Part shown: positions 44,001 to 52,809 of the stretch, piece by piece
Numbering within the stretch: position 1 is the first letter of the stretch
How the letters are laid out: the number at the start of each line of letters is the position of its first letter
NCBI RefSeq assembly: GCF_014646075.1
Contig: NZ_BMMT01000005.1
Span: 205,654-269,653 of the forward strand
DNA length: 64,000 nt
Direction of reading: 5' to 3'
From: Saccharopolyspora thermophila
GTDB taxonomy: Bacteria; Actinomycetota; Actinomycetes; Mycobacteriales; Pseudonocardiaceae
Position numbers and translations under genes: made by a program
The notes under the pieces: generated by a model
The model's input: only the letters and a program-made list of their open reading frames with translations
Database searches by the model: none
What the model was told of the DNA's origin: nothing

Positions 44001-44503
44001 TCCTGGACGGGGAACAGTTCGGTCGGTACCTGACCGGGTACGAACGGACGGCGTGGCGCTTCGAAACCCAGCCGACCTACACCATGCCGGGCGAGCAAGA
44101 AAGCTTGCGGCTCTGGCGGGCGGGGAAACCGAAGCCCGAGGGGCATAACGCGGCATGGCACGAGACGGTGCGGTCGCTGGTGGCCGCTGGAAAGTCAATC
44201 GGGCGTGTGCGCACGGTCCGGCAGCCGCTCACGGAGTACCAACAGTACCAGCGCGATTGGGGAATCCCGGGGAACATCGCGGCTGGGGAGGACATTCGGA
44301 TTCTCGACCTGACCGGGCTGGATCTCGACCTTCCGTCGCAGGACTTTTGGATCTTCGACGGGGTGACGGTGGTTGATGTGAACTTCCGGCCCGACGGGAC
44401 TCTGATCAATGTGGACAAGCTGGAGAACCCGAACGTTGATCAGTACATCCGCTGGCAGGAAACCGCACTCGCGCACTCGGTACCGTTCAACGAATGGATC
44501 TGA
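43997..44503 (+). CDS. DUF6879-family protein
   Basis: A 168-residue protein with family features: LTGYERTAWRFETQPTYTMPGE, VRTVRQPLTEYQQYQ, EDIRILDLTGLDLDLPSQDFWIFD (in part) and TVVDVNFRPDGTLINVDKLEN. It resembles Scr/effector-type partners of XRE regulators in actinomycetes. It starts at a GTG within the upstream stop and overlaps the start of the XRE gene by ten bases. Function unknown; a role as the XRE-controlled effector is inference. Confidence 0.8.
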   Translation: MILDGEQFGRYLTGYERTAWRFETQPTYTMPGEQESLRLWRAGKPKPEGHNAAWHETVRSLVAAGKSIGRVRTVRQPLTEYQQYQRDWGIPGNIAAGEDIRILDLTGLDLDLPSQDFWIFDGVTVVDVNFRPDGTLINVDKLENPNVDQYIRWQETALAHSVPFNEWI

Positions 44504-45354
44504 TCGAACCCGACAATCAGGATCAGGGGCGGAAGCGCCTTGCTGAGTCGCTACGGGAACTCCGCAAGGCAGCGGGGCTCTCGGGCGAGCGGTTAGCCGC
44601 ACGCGCGTCCATGTCCCAGTCCAAAATCAGCCGCATCGAGTCCGGTAAAGCGCTACCGACCGTCGTTGACGTCGAGCGGTTACTCAAGGCTCTCGACGTA
44701 CCGACCGAAGCCGCTAACGAACTCCTCGCGCTCGCCCGAACGGCGAATGTGGACTACTCGTCGTGGCGTTCATACGCGCGCGTCGGGCTGTGGCGTAAGC
44801 AGGCCGAGCTCAAAGCTCTCGCGGAATCCTCTTTCGTGGTGCGTCAATTCCTGCCCGCGATTCCGTCCGCGTTGATTCAAACGCCCGAGTACGCGCGAGC
44901 CGTTCTGACGCCGAGTGTGCAGGGCAACCCAGCGCGGGACGTTGATCGGGCCGTGCGCGCCCGCCTTGACAGCCAGGAAGTTCTCCGTGACGAATCACGA
45001 CGGTTTCACTTCCTGCTGACGGAGCAGGCGATCCGGTGGCAGCGAGCGGAACCTGACGTGATGGCCAGCCAGCTACGGCACATGGTCGGACTCGCCGACC
45101 AGCCGAACCTCGATCTAGCGATCATCCCGAGTGGCGTCACCGTAAGCGCGACACCTTTCAACGTTTTCGTCACGTATGACGACAGACTGGTGATCGTGGA
45201 ACTTTTCTCCGGCGAGGTCGCGCTCCGGGAGCCGCAAGACGTCGCCTACCACCTCAACCTGTTTGAGTACTTCCGAGATCGGGCGGTTTCCGGGGACGTG
45301 GCAAAGGTGCTACTCGAGTCGGTTGCCGACGAATTTACCCAACAACGTGCATAG
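44494..45354 (+). CDS. XRE-DUF5753 regulator (WhiJ-like)
   Basis: A 286-residue regulator. Residues 14-70 form the helix-turn-helix (LAESLRELRKAAGLSGERLAARASMSQSKISRIESGKALP in order). Residues about 95-275 form DUF5753 (SFVVRQFLPAIPSALIQTPEYARAVL, HFLLTEQAIRW, QPNLDLAIIPSGV). WhiJ-like proteins of Streptomyces act with small partner proteins in development or as antitoxins. The gene contains two TTA leucine codons (in GERLAAR and VERLLKA), rare in such GC-rich genomes and a sign of transfer or bldA control. It overlaps the DUF6879 gene. Confidence 0.88.
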   Translation: MDLIEPDNQDQGRKRLAESLRELRKAAGLSGERLAARASMSQSKISRIESGKALPTVVDVERLLKALDVPTEAANELLALARTANVDYSSWRSYARVGLWRKQAELKALAESSFVVRQFLPAIPSALIQTPEYARAVLTPSVQGNPARDVDRAVRARLDSQEVLRDESRRFHFLLTEQAIRWQRAEPDVMASQLRHMVGLADQPNLDLAIIPSGVTVSATPFNVFVTYDDRLVIVELFSGEVALREPQDVAYHLNLFEYFRDRAVSGDVAKVLLESVADEFTQQRA

Positions 45355-45461
45355 GACTACGCCTCTTAGTACAGCGACCCGATATTGGTGTTAGAGCGGC
45401 CTTGGCGGCGCCCCCGACCGGCGGGGCCGCTCTTTCTTTCGGGATGGGGAGGCATTGGGGT

Positions 45462-45728
45462 GTGGAAGTGCTGGAAAGAACGATGGCGGCAGCGGCGCGA
45501 GTGCGCGCGAATGCGGAAGCGCCGAAAGCGGGTCGACATGCGTCGTTTTCCCCGTCGTTGAATCCCTGGACCGCCCCGGACGGCGTCGTCCACGTCCGCC
45601 GGCACGCCGCCCGCCGGACGTACTGCGGTCGGGATGCCTCATGGTCCAGCGAGGCGCCCCCACTCTCCACCTGTGATTCCTGCGTGGTCCTGTGGACGAC
45701 GGACGTTCGGCACCCTGGGAGAATCTGA
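45462..45728 (+). CDS. Small putative zinc-binding hypothetical protein
   Basis: An 88-residue frame from a GTG with GGGAGG upstream. The C-terminal half has VVHVRRHAARRTYCGRDASW and STCDSCVVLW, a C..CxxC arrangement of the kind found in small zinc-binding accessory proteins. The N-terminal half is Ala/Arg-rich. No family recognised. Confidence 0.5.
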   Translation: MEVLERTMAAAARVRANAEAPKAGRHASFSPSLNPWTAPDGVVHVRRHAARRTYCGRDASWSSEAPPLSTCDSCVVLWTTDVRHPGRI

Positions 45729-45755
45729 GTGCACAGAAACGCGCCTTTGCTTGTG

Positions 45756-45920
45756 TCATCGACGACCCGTTAAGCGGGGGCGGGGCACCTGACGACGCGG
45801 AGCCGGGCCCGCTCCGGCGCCTTCGCCGCGTCCAGCTTGATCCGGCTCCCGTGCGATCCACTCGACTCGTGCCCGCAGGTCCTCCAGCTCCGCCAACAAC
45901 GCATCCCGGTAGCTCTCCAC
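45756..45920 (-). CDS. Short coiled-coil-like hypothetical protein
   Basis: A 54-residue frame from a GTG with GAGGA upstream, reading MESYRDALLAELEDLRARVE and then a Gly/Pro/Arg-rich tail. The first half is a good amphipathic helix. It contains one TTA codon. Short and low-complexity at the end, so uncertain. Confidence 0.35.
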   Translation of the reverse strand: MESYRDALLAELEDLRARVEWIAREPDQAGRGEGAGAGPAPRRQVPRPRLTGRR

Positions 45921-45948
45921 GTCCGTTCCTCGTGCTTCCATCGACCCC

Positions 45949-47796
45949 ATGACACAGAAGCGCCCACGAGTCCGAGCACCCGAGCTGACCGGCCGCGCGT
46001 GGCTGAACACGGGAGGTCGTGACCTGCGGCTTTCAGACTTCCGCGGCAAGTGCTTGGTCCTTGACTTCTGGACCTTCTGCTGCATCAACTGCCTGCACGT
46101 GCTCGACGAGCTGCGGCCGCTGGAGGCCGAGTTCGCCGCCGAGGTCGTCACCGTCGGCGTGCACTCGCCGAAGTTCGAGCACGAGGCCGATCCCACCGCG
46201 CTCGCGGCCGCCGTCGAGCGGTATGCCGTGCACCACCCGGTGCTCGACGACCCGGAGCTGAGCACGTGGCAGAGCTACGCCGTCAAGGCGTGGCCGACGC
46301 TGGTCGTGGTGGACCCCGAGGGCTACGTGGTGCACGTCGCCGCTGGTGAGGGGCACGTCGAGGCGCTGCGCAGCGTGATCCGCGAGGTGATCGCCGAGCA
46401 CGAGGCGAAGGGCACGCTGCACCGCGGTGACGGCCCGTATGTGCCGCCGGAGGCCCCGGAGACCACGCTGCGGTTCCCGGGCAAGGTCGTCGCCCTGCCC
46501 GGCGGGACCCTGCTGGTGTCGGACTCGGCGAACCACTCGCTGGTGGAGTTCGCCGCCGACGGTGAAACCGTCGTGCGTCGCATCGGCACGGGCCGGCGCG
46601 GCCGCGCCGACGGTGCTCCGGACGTCGCCGGGTTCGCCGAGCCCGCCGGGCTCGCGCTGCTGCCGCCGCACGTCGCCGAGCAGGTCGGCTACGACGTGGT
46701 CGTCGCGGACACCGTCAACCACCTGCTGCGCGGCGTCCGGCTCGCCGACGGCCGGGTGACCACGCTGGCCGGGACCGGCGAGCAGTGGCGCGACGGCAGC
46801 GACTCCGGGCCCGCGCTGGAGACCCCGCTGACCAGCCCGTGGGACGTCGCCTGGTGGGAGCCGGCGGGGGGCGTGGTGGTCGCGATGGCGGGCAACCACA
46901 CGCTCGGCCTGTTCGACCCGGTCACCGGGCACGTCCGACGGTTCGCCGGGACCACCGTCGAGGGCCTGCGCGACGGGGCCGCCGACGAGGCGTTCTTTGC
47001 TCAGCCGTCCGGGCTCGCCGACGGCGGCGACCGGCTCTGGCTGGCCGACGCCGAGACCTCCGCGCTGCGCTGGGTGGAGGCCGTTGCCGGAGGCTTCGCC
47101 ATCCGCACCGCCGTGGGCACCGGGCTGTTCGACTTCGGGCACGCCGACGGCCCGGCCGAGCGGGCGCTGTTCCAGCACCCGTTGGGCGTCGCCGTCCTGC
47201 CCGACGGCTCGGTCGCCGTCTGCGACACCTACAACGGCGCCATCCGCCGCTACGACCCGGCCACCGGTGAGGTGTCGACGCTGGCCACCGAGGTGGCCGA
47301 ACCGTCCGGCGCGGTCGTGGTGGACGGCGAGCTGGTCGTGGTCGCCTCCGCCGCGCACCGGCTGGAGCGCCCGGTGCCCCCTGGTGTGGCCACCCGCCTC
47401 GTCGAGGGCGCGTCGCAGCAGGTCAAACGGCCCGCCACGGAGATCGGCGCGGGAGAGGTGCAGCTCGCGGTCGTGTTCACCCCGCCGCCAGGCACGAAGC
47501 TGGACGACCGCTACGGCCCGTCGACCCGGCTGGAGGTGAGTTCGTCGCCGGAGCACCTGCTCGTCGAAGGCGCCGGGGTGGGCACCGACCTGACTCGTCG
47601 GCTGGTGCTGGCCGAGGGCGTCACCGAGGGCGTGCTGCACGTGGTGGCGCAGGCCGCCAGCTGCGACGACGACCCCGCCACCGAGCACCCGGCATGCCGC
47701 CTGACCAGGCAGGACTGGGGGGTGCCGATCCGGATCACCCGCAGCGGCCCGAACCGCCTGCCGCTGGTGCTGGGCGGCCTCGACGAGAACGCCTGA
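45949..47796 (+). CDS. NHL-repeat thioredoxin-like protein (NHLRC2-type)
   Basis: A 615-residue protein. Residues 10-160 form a TlpA-like thioredoxin domain with redox pair C45-I-N-C48 in WTFCCINCLHV, as in NHLRC2. Residues about 165-470 are NHL beta-propeller blades (VVALPGGTLLVSDSANHSLVEF, GFAEPAGLALL, LTSPWDVAWWEP, FFAQPSGLADGGDRLWLADAE, LFQHPLGVAVLPDGSVAVCDTYNGAI). The C-terminal 130 residues are a beta domain. There is no signal peptide, so it is probably cytosolic. The substrate is unknown. The ribosome binding site of the ATG is weak. Confidence 0.9.
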   Translation: MTQKRPRVRAPELTGRAWLNTGGRDLRLSDFRGKCLVLDFWTFCCINCLHVLDELRPLEAEFAAEVVTVGVHSPKFEHEADPTALAAAVERYAVHHPVLDDPELSTWQSYAVKAWPTLVVVDPEGYVVHVAAGEGHVEALRSVIREVIAEHEAKGTLHRGDGPYVPPEAPETTLRFPGKVVALPGGTLLVSDSANHSLVEFAADGETVVRRIGTGRRGRADGAPDVAGFAEPAGLALLPPHVAEQVGYDVVVADTVNHLLRGVRLADGRVTTLAGTGEQWRDGSDSGPALETPLTSPWDVAWWEPAGGVVVAMAGNHTLGLFDPVTGHVRRFAGTTVEGLRDGAADEAFFAQPSGLADGGDRLWLADAETSALRWVEAVAGGFAIRTAVGTGLFDFGHADGPAERALFQHPLGVAVLPDGSVAVCDTYNGAIRRYDPATGEVSTLATEVAEPSGAVVVDGELVVVASAAHRLERPVPPGVATRLVEGASQQVKRPATEIGAGEVQLAVVFTPPPGTKLDDRYGPSTRLEVSSSPEHLLVEGAGVGTDLTRRLVLAEGVTEGVLHVVAQAASCDDDPATEHPACRLTRQDWGVPIRITRSGPNRLPLVLGGLDENA

Positions 47797-47923
47797 CCCG
47801 CTCACCCGTCGGCGCTCGGCAGGTCCGCGCGGGACCGAGCACCCCCGGTGGGCATCCGCGCCAGCCGCCGTATACAACACCGCCCCCGGGCGATTACCGG
47901 GTGGCGGCAAGTAGACTTTTCGG

Positions 47924-48244
47924 GTGACCGATGCCAAGCTCGAAATCCAGATGCTGCACGACCGGGTCATGGTGCGCATCTCGCCGGAGTCCGGGGAACG
48001 CCGCAGCAGCGGCGGCATCGTGATTCCCGCGACCGCCCAGGTGGCCAAGCGGCTCCTGTGGGGTGAGGTCTTCGGCGTCGGCAGCCACGTGCGGACCGTC
48101 AAGGTCGGCGACCGGGTGCTGTTCAACCCCGACGACCAGTTCGAGGTCGAGGTGCAGGGCCAGGCATACCTGGTGATGCGAGAACGCGACCTGCACGCTG
48201 TCGCCAGCGAGCGCACCGAACAGGGCACTGGGCTTTACTTGTAG
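47924..48244 (+). CDS. GroES-like co-chaperonin family protein
   Basis: A 106-residue Cpn10-fold protein: LEIQMLHDRVMVRISPESGERRSSGGIVIPATAQ (in part) holds the mobile loop, and VKVGDRVLFNPDDQFEVEVQGQAYLVMRERDLHAV is the C-terminal barrel. It differs from canonical GroES in the mobile loop and stands apart from groEL, so it is a divergent paralogue. The start is a GTG with no strong site, possibly leaderless. Confidence 0.85.
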   Translation: MTDAKLEIQMLHDRVMVRISPESGERRSSGGIVIPATAQVAKRLLWGEVFGVGSHVRTVKVGDRVLFNPDDQFEVEVQGQAYLVMRERDLHAVASERTEQGTGLYL

Positions 48245-48344
48245 CCGGCGGTGCGCCCCGACCGGCGCACGTGCGAAGGTGACCGACGGGCTACCGAACC
48301 TCCTCACGCGCCCCACCGCAGGACCGACAGGAGAAGGGGAAGCG

Positions 48345-50393
48345 GTGCCGGAAAACCACGATCGCCACGACGGTGCGGACCAGCCGACGGAGCGGTTGCG
48401 CACCGGGCAACGGCCTCCGGCGGCCGAACCGGAGAGCAGCGCCGAGCAGACCACCCGGATCCCTCCGGTGAACGCTGAACCTGATGAACGCACCCGCCCG
48501 AACCTGTCGGCCGGGGACCGCGCCGCGCCCGAGTCCGACGTCGAGCGCACCGAGCAGCTCGTCGCGCTGCCCTCGGACTTCAGCAACTTCCCGATCGGCG
48601 CCACCCAGGCGATCCCGCAGGTCACCGCGGAGCCCAGCGGCTGGACCGCCGCCGCGCAGCCCGACCGCCGGCGGCGCAGCCTGATCCGGTCCGGGATCGC
48701 CGCGGGTGCCGTGGTCGGCGCGCTCGCCCTGCTCTACGTCGGCGACCTGCTGTTCAGCAGCGGAACCGTGCCGCGCGGCACCGTGGTCGCCGGGGTGGAG
48801 ATCGGCGGCATGGAGACCGCGGCGGCCGAGCGCGAGCTCCGCGAGAAGCTCGGCCCGAGCCTCGACGATCCCATCGAACTCCGTGTCGGCGACCGCAGCG
48901 CCACGATCAACCCCGACCAGGCCGGGCTGGAGATGGACTGGGCGGCGACCATCGACCAGATCGGCAGCCAACCGCTGAACCCGTTCACCCGGATCGCCTC
49001 GCTGTTCAGCACCTACGAGGTCGCCCCGGTCAGCCGTGGGGACCGCGGCCAGCTGGTGCAGGCGTTGGAGCAGGTCCGGCCGCAGCTGGACCGCCCCCCG
49101 GCCGAGGGAAGCATCCGCTTCGACGGCACCACGCCGGTCGCCGTCGACCCGGTCACCGGCCAGTCGATCGACGTGCAGCGCGCCGCCGACGAGGTCCTGG
49201 TGCACTGGGCCGACGACGAGCCGGTGCAGGTGCCCTTCACCGAGCAGCCGGTCACCACCACCCGCGAAGGCGTGCTGAAGGCGCTGCGCGAGGTGGCGCA
49301 GCCCGCCGTGTCGGCACCGGTCACCGTGCGCGGCGAGGGCAAGGACGCGACCTGGTCACCGCAGTCGATCGCCGCGTCGCTGCGGTTCGAACCGGACGGC
49401 GCCGGCGGGCTCAGGGCCGGCGTGGACATGCCGACCGCGATCGCCGGCGTCGAGCCGCAGCTCGCCGACACCATCAAGCCCGGCAAGGACGCCGAGATCG
49501 TCCTCGAGGGCACGACGCCGGTCGTCCGCCCGTCCACCGACGGCCGCGGCATCGACTGGAACAAGAGCTTCGAGCACATCGTCGACGTGCTCCGCACGCC
49601 GCAGGATCGCACCGTGCAGGCCGTCTACGTGCAACAGCCGGCCAAGTTCACCACCGAGCAGGCCAACCAGCTCGGTATCCGCGAGGTGGTCGGCGAGTTC
49701 ACCACCGGCGGCTTCGAACCGGCGTCCGGGGTGAACATCCGCCGGGTCGCCGAGGAGGTCAACGGCGCGATCGTCAAGCCGGGCGAGACGTTCAGCCTCA
49801 ACGGCTACACCGGGCCCCGCGGCACCGCACAGGGCTACGTCGAGTCCGGCATCATCAAGGACGGCCGCCCGGGGCGGGCCGTCGGCGGCGGTATCTCGCA
49901 GTTCGCCACCACCCTGTACAACGCCGCGTACTTCGCGGGCATGCAGGACGTCGAGCACCGGGCGCACAGCTACTACATCAGCCGGTACCCGGCGGGCCGC
50001 GAGGCCACGGTGTTCCAGAACCCGGACGGCAGCAGCGTCATCGACGTCAAGTTCAAAAACGTCTCCAAGAGCGGCATCATGATCACGACCCGGTGGACAC
50101 CGTCGTCGATCACCGTCACGCTGTGGGGCACCAAGCAGTTCGAGGTGACCTCGCAGACCGGGCCGCACACCAACCCCACGCAGCCGCAGGAGAAGGTCGT
50201 GCCGCCGGGTGAGCCGTGCAGCCCGAGCAAGGGCGCCCCGGGCTTCACGGTGACCGACACCCGCACCATCCGCGACCTGTCCACCGGCCGGGTGCGCACC
50301 GAGACCCAGCGCACGGTGTACGACCCGCAGCCGATCATCCACTGCGGCGCCCCGCCCGGCCCCGGACCGGCGGCCGGACCGCCACCGCGCTGA
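48345..50393 (+). CDS. VanW-family cell-wall protein
   Basis: A 682-residue membrane-anchored exported protein. A disordered cytosolic region of about 110 residues precedes one transmembrane helix (SGIAAGAVVGALALLYVGDLLF). Outside are two or three putative peptidoglycan-binding repeats (VAGVEIGGMETAAAERELREKL; IDQIGSQPLNPFTRIASLF), then the VanW domain (about 470-600: SGVNIRRVAEEVNGAIVKPGETFSLN, VGGGISQFATTLYNAAYFAG, EHRAHSYYISRYPAGREATV). VanW proteins are linked to glycopeptide response and wall remodelling. The GTG at 48345 has AGGAGAAGGGG upstream. Confidence 0.9.
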   Translation: MPENHDRHDGADQPTERLRTGQRPPAAEPESSAEQTTRIPPVNAEPDERTRPNLSAGDRAAPESDVERTEQLVALPSDFSNFPIGATQAIPQVTAEPSGWTAAAQPDRRRRSLIRSGIAAGAVVGALALLYVGDLLFSSGTVPRGTVVAGVEIGGMETAAAERELREKLGPSLDDPIELRVGDRSATINPDQAGLEMDWAATIDQIGSQPLNPFTRIASLFSTYEVAPVSRGDRGQLVQALEQVRPQLDRPPAEGSIRFDGTTPVAVDPVTGQSIDVQRAADEVLVHWADDEPVQVPFTEQPVTTTREGVLKALREVAQPAVSAPVTVRGEGKDATWSPQSIAASLRFEPDGAGGLRAGVDMPTAIAGVEPQLADTIKPGKDAEIVLEGTTPVVRPSTDGRGIDWNKSFEHIVDVLRTPQDRTVQAVYVQQPAKFTTEQANQLGIREVVGEFTTGGFEPASGVNIRRVAEEVNGAIVKPGETFSLNGYTGPRGTAQGYVESGIIKDGRPGRAVGGGISQFATTLYNAAYFAGMQDVEHRAHSYYISRYPAGREATVFQNPDGSSVIDVKFKNVSKSGIMITTRWTPSSITVTLWGTKQFEVTSQTGPHTNPTQPQEKVVPPGEPCSPSKGAPGFTVTDTRTIRDLSTGRVRTETQRTVYDPQPIIHCGAPPGPGPAAGPPPR

Positions 50394-50579
50394 CACCGGC
50401 CCCTTCGGCGGGGCCGCGGTGGGGCCTTCCCCCGTCGCGAACAGCGGGACAGCCTCCGGTGAAACGGGGGCTTGCGCCATCGTTTCCGCAGGTCTCCGGG
50501 TCGCACTCTGGTTGTCGAAGGCAGCAGGGCCTTCGGACGACAACCACGAGTGCCGCCAGCGGCCGAAGGAAACACAGCG

Positions 50580-51389
50580 ATGAACATGACGATGAGAGCG
50601 CTCGGCGTGTCCGCGGCGCTCGCCGCGTTCGGGACGTTCGGTTCCACCGCGGCGTTCGCCGACACCGCGCCCCAGCCCGGGCAGGATTCGGGCACGGCCA
50701 CCGGTGCCACCGCGAGCGCAACGGGTTCGGACAGCACCGGGTCGTCCAGCGGCTCGGGTGGCACGGATTCCGACTCTGGTTCGACGAGCCCGTCGGGCCC
50801 GAAGGGTGATTCTGGTTCGGGCACGACGGGTCCGAAGGGCGGCACCGGTTCCGGGACGACGAGCCCCGAGGGCGGCACCGGGACACCACGGCCGACACCG
50901 TGCGACAGCTACCCCGGGAAGTGCCCGACGCCCCCGCCGCCACCGAAGCCACCGCCGTCGCCGTGCGATGTGTACCCGGGCAAGGACCAGGACATCAAGT
51001 GTCCATCCCCGCCGCCACCGCCACCGCCGCCAGCGTGCGACAAGAAGTACCCAAAGGACTGCCCGACGCCGCCACCGCCGCCGACGCCTCCGCCGGGCGG
51101 CGGGGGAGGCTCCGGCGGGTCGACGGGCTACCCGCCTGGCGGCTCGTCGGGCTCCGGCGGCTCGTCCGGCTACGGCAGCTCGGGCAGCCTCGCGGTGAGC
51201 GACAGCAGCTCGGTGGCCGTGTCGTCCGACCAGGTGACCGAGGTGCCCCTGGGCGGTGTCGCCACCGGTGGCGGTGACGCGGGTTCCGACCTCGACCTGG
51301 TGCTGCTCGGCGCGGGCTCCGCGCTGGTGGCCGGGACGACCCTCGGCGTGGTCGTGGTGCACCGTCGCCAGCAGGCGGTGGGCCGATGA
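50580..51389 (+). CDS. Pro-rich surface protein, putative class F sortase substrate
   Basis: A 269-residue exported protein. Residues 1-27 are a signal peptide. The middle is Ser/Gly-rich then carries Cys- and Pro-rich repeats (CDSYPGKCPTPPPPP, CDVYPGKDQDIKCPSPPPPP, CDKKYPKDCPTPPPPP). A Gly-rich stretch follows. The C-terminus has TEVPLGGVATGGG, a hydrophobic helix (LVLLGAGSALVAGTTLGVVVV) and HRRQQ, a sorting-signal layout without LPxTG. The next gene is a sortase whose ATG overlaps this stop by four bases, making this the likely substrate. AAGGAAA precedes the ATG. Confidence 0.8.
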   Translation: MNMTMRALGVSAALAAFGTFGSTAAFADTAPQPGQDSGTATGATASATGSDSTGSSSGSGGTDSDSGSTSPSGPKGDSGSGTTGPKGGTGSGTTSPEGGTGTPRPTPCDSYPGKCPTPPPPPKPPPSPCDVYPGKDQDIKCPSPPPPPPPPACDKKYPKDCPTPPPPPTPPPGGGGGSGGSTGYPPGGSSGSGGSSGYGSSGSLAVSDSSSVAVSSDQVTEVPLGGVATGGGDAGSDLDLVLLGAGSALVAGTTLGVVVVHRRQQAVGR

Positions 51390-51994
51390 CCGAGCAGACC
51401 GCTCCGCGCCGCGGCCGCCTGGTGGCCGTCGTGGTCGCCGCGCTCGTCACGCTGGCTGCCCTGGTCGTCGGTTGGTCGGCGACCGGCACGGCGCCCAGGT
51501 ACGACCAGGTGCGGGTGGACGCCCCGGCGGCCTCGGCGAAGCCGGAATCGAAGCCGGTGGCCGTCGACATCCCGTCGATCGGTGCCCGGTCTTCGCTGGT
51601 GGAGCTCGGGCTCAACCCGGACCGCACGCTGCAGGTGCCGCCGGTGTCGCAGCCGATGCAGGCCGGGTGGTACGCGAAGGGACCGACCCCGGGTGAGCCG
51701 GGCCCGGCCGTGATCGCCGGGCACGTCGACGGGCGCGGTCAGAAGGGTGTCTTCCACCGGCTGCACGAGCTGCAGCCGGGGGACGCCGTGGACGTGCAGC
51801 GGGAGGACGGCAGCACCGCCCGGTTCGCGGTCCAGCGGGTCGCGCAGGTGCCGAAAAAGGGCTTCCCCGGCCAGCAGGTGTACGGCGCGACGCCGGACGC
51901 GCAACTGCGGGTGATCACCTGCGGCGGGTCGTTCGACCCCCAGGCGCACAGCTACACCGACAACGTCGTCGTCTTCGCCAAGTTGGTGGAGTAG
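51386..51994 (+). CDS. Class F sortase
   Basis: A 202-residue membrane-anchored transpeptidase with an N-terminal signal anchor (VAVVVAALVTLAALVVGWSA). The sortase core has VDIPSIGARSSLVELGLNPD, catalytic H113 in AVIAGHVDG and catalytic C179 in LRVITCGGSFD. Class F sortases of actinomycetes attach or process surface proteins. It is translationally coupled (ATGA) to the Pro-rich surface protein upstream. A terminator hairpin follows at once. Confidence 0.92.
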   Translation: MTEQTAPRRGRLVAVVVAALVTLAALVVGWSATGTAPRYDQVRVDAPAASAKPESKPVAVDIPSIGARSSLVELGLNPDRTLQVPPVSQPMQAGWYAKGPTPGEPGPAVIAGHVDGRGQKGVFHRLHELQPGDAVDVQREDGSTARFAVQRVAQVPKKGFPGQQVYGATPDAQLRVITCGGSFDPQAHSYTDNVVVFAKLVE

Positions 51995-52008
51995 GTCGAC
52001 AGCGGACC

Positions 52009-52031
52009 GGCCGGGCTCACCGAGCCCGGCC
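52009..52031. terminator. Bidirectional terminator
   Basis: GGCCGGGCTC at 52009-52018 pairs with GAGCCCGGCC at 52022-52031 (10-bp perfect stem, three-base loop) between the convergent sortase and EEP genes. Confidence 0.8.
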
Positions 52032-52041
52032 CACACGCGCG

Positions 52042-52809
52042 TCAGCGGTCGGTCTCGACGAGCAGCCCGGGGTGGTCACTGCCGTCGACGGGCAGCGTCT
52101 CGGCGCGCCGGAAGTGGAAGACGTCCATCGCGAGTACGTGCTGCACGCTGCCGTCGTCCTTGCGGTACCAGCCGTTCGGCACGCATTCCTGCACGTCGGG
52201 GGAACCGCCGGAGACCAGGTTGAAGTCGCCGGCGACGACGGTCTCGGCGTTCAGCGCGGTGGCCACGCCGGACAGCTCCCGGCACTGCTCGGCCGCCACC
52301 CGGGCGTCGGTGGCCGACAGGTGCGTGGTGCACGCGGCGACCGTCGAGAACGGCACGCACAGCAGCACCCGCTGTTCGGTGGTGGCGTCCTGGGCGGCGT
52401 ACTGCCTCTCGATCGGCGCGCCGCCCGCCCCGAGGTCGGGGTGCGCCAGGACGGCGATGCCGTAGTCGCCGCGGCCGTCCCGGCAGGCGCGGGGGCCGCC
52501 GGTCGACTCGTCGCCGGCCGGGGTGAACTCCCACAGGTAGCCGGTCTCGCTGGTCATGCGGGTGATGTCGGAGGCGCAGACCTCGTTCAGCGTGACCACG
52601 TCCGGTCGCCGCTGCTGGATGAGGGCGATTGCCGAGTCGACCGCCCGGCCGTCGGAGGAGCAGTCCGCGGACCCGGAGTGGCACAGGTTCAGCTGCAGCA
52701 CGTCGAACGACCGGGCGGCCGGGGCCTGAGCGTGTGCGGCGGGCAGTGCGACGGTGGCGACCGCGGCGAGGGCCGCCACCACCCACAGCGCGGCCGAACG
52801 ACGCATCAT
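52042..52809 (-). CDS. Secreted endonuclease/exonuclease/phosphatase-family protein
   Basis: A 255-residue exported protein of the EEP fold. Residues 1-28 are a signal peptide (MMRRSAALWVVAALAAVATVALPAAHA). The mature part has LQLNLCHSG (first Asn), PDVVTLNEVC (metal-binding Glu), a central CTTHLSATDARVAAEQC (His), VVAGDFNLV (Asp/Asn) and SDHPGLLVE (final Asp-His). All catalytic positions are present, so it may be a secreted DNase or phosphodiesterase. Four or more cysteines suggest disulfides. GGGAGGT precedes the double ATG. Confidence 0.88.
   Translation of the reverse strand: MMRRSAALWVVAALAAVATVALPAAHAQAPAARSFDVLQLNLCHSGSADCSSDGRAVDSAIALIQQRRPDVVTLNEVCASDITRMTSETGYLWEFTPAGDESTGGPRACRDGRGDYGIAVLAHPDLGAGGAPIERQYAAQDATTEQRVLLCVPFSTVAACTTHLSATDARVAAEQCRELSGVATALNAETVVAGDFNLVSGGSPDVQECVPNGWYRKDDGSVQHVLAMDVFHFRRAETLPVDGSDHPGLLVETDR

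Noticed and set aside
46033..48228. A 731-codon minus-strand frame opposite the NHL-repeat protein
   Set aside because: Antisense shadow; the plus strand encodes a clear thioredoxin-NHL protein.
50900..51110. Repeated CCGCCGCCACC-rich stretch, considered as a CRISPR array or other DNA repeat
   Set aside because: The repeats are in frame and encode polyproline runs of the surface protein; there are no regular spacers.
49356..51362. A 668-codon minus-strand frame opposite VanW and the Pro-rich protein
   Set aside because: Composition is extreme and no motif is present; the plus-strand genes are well supported.
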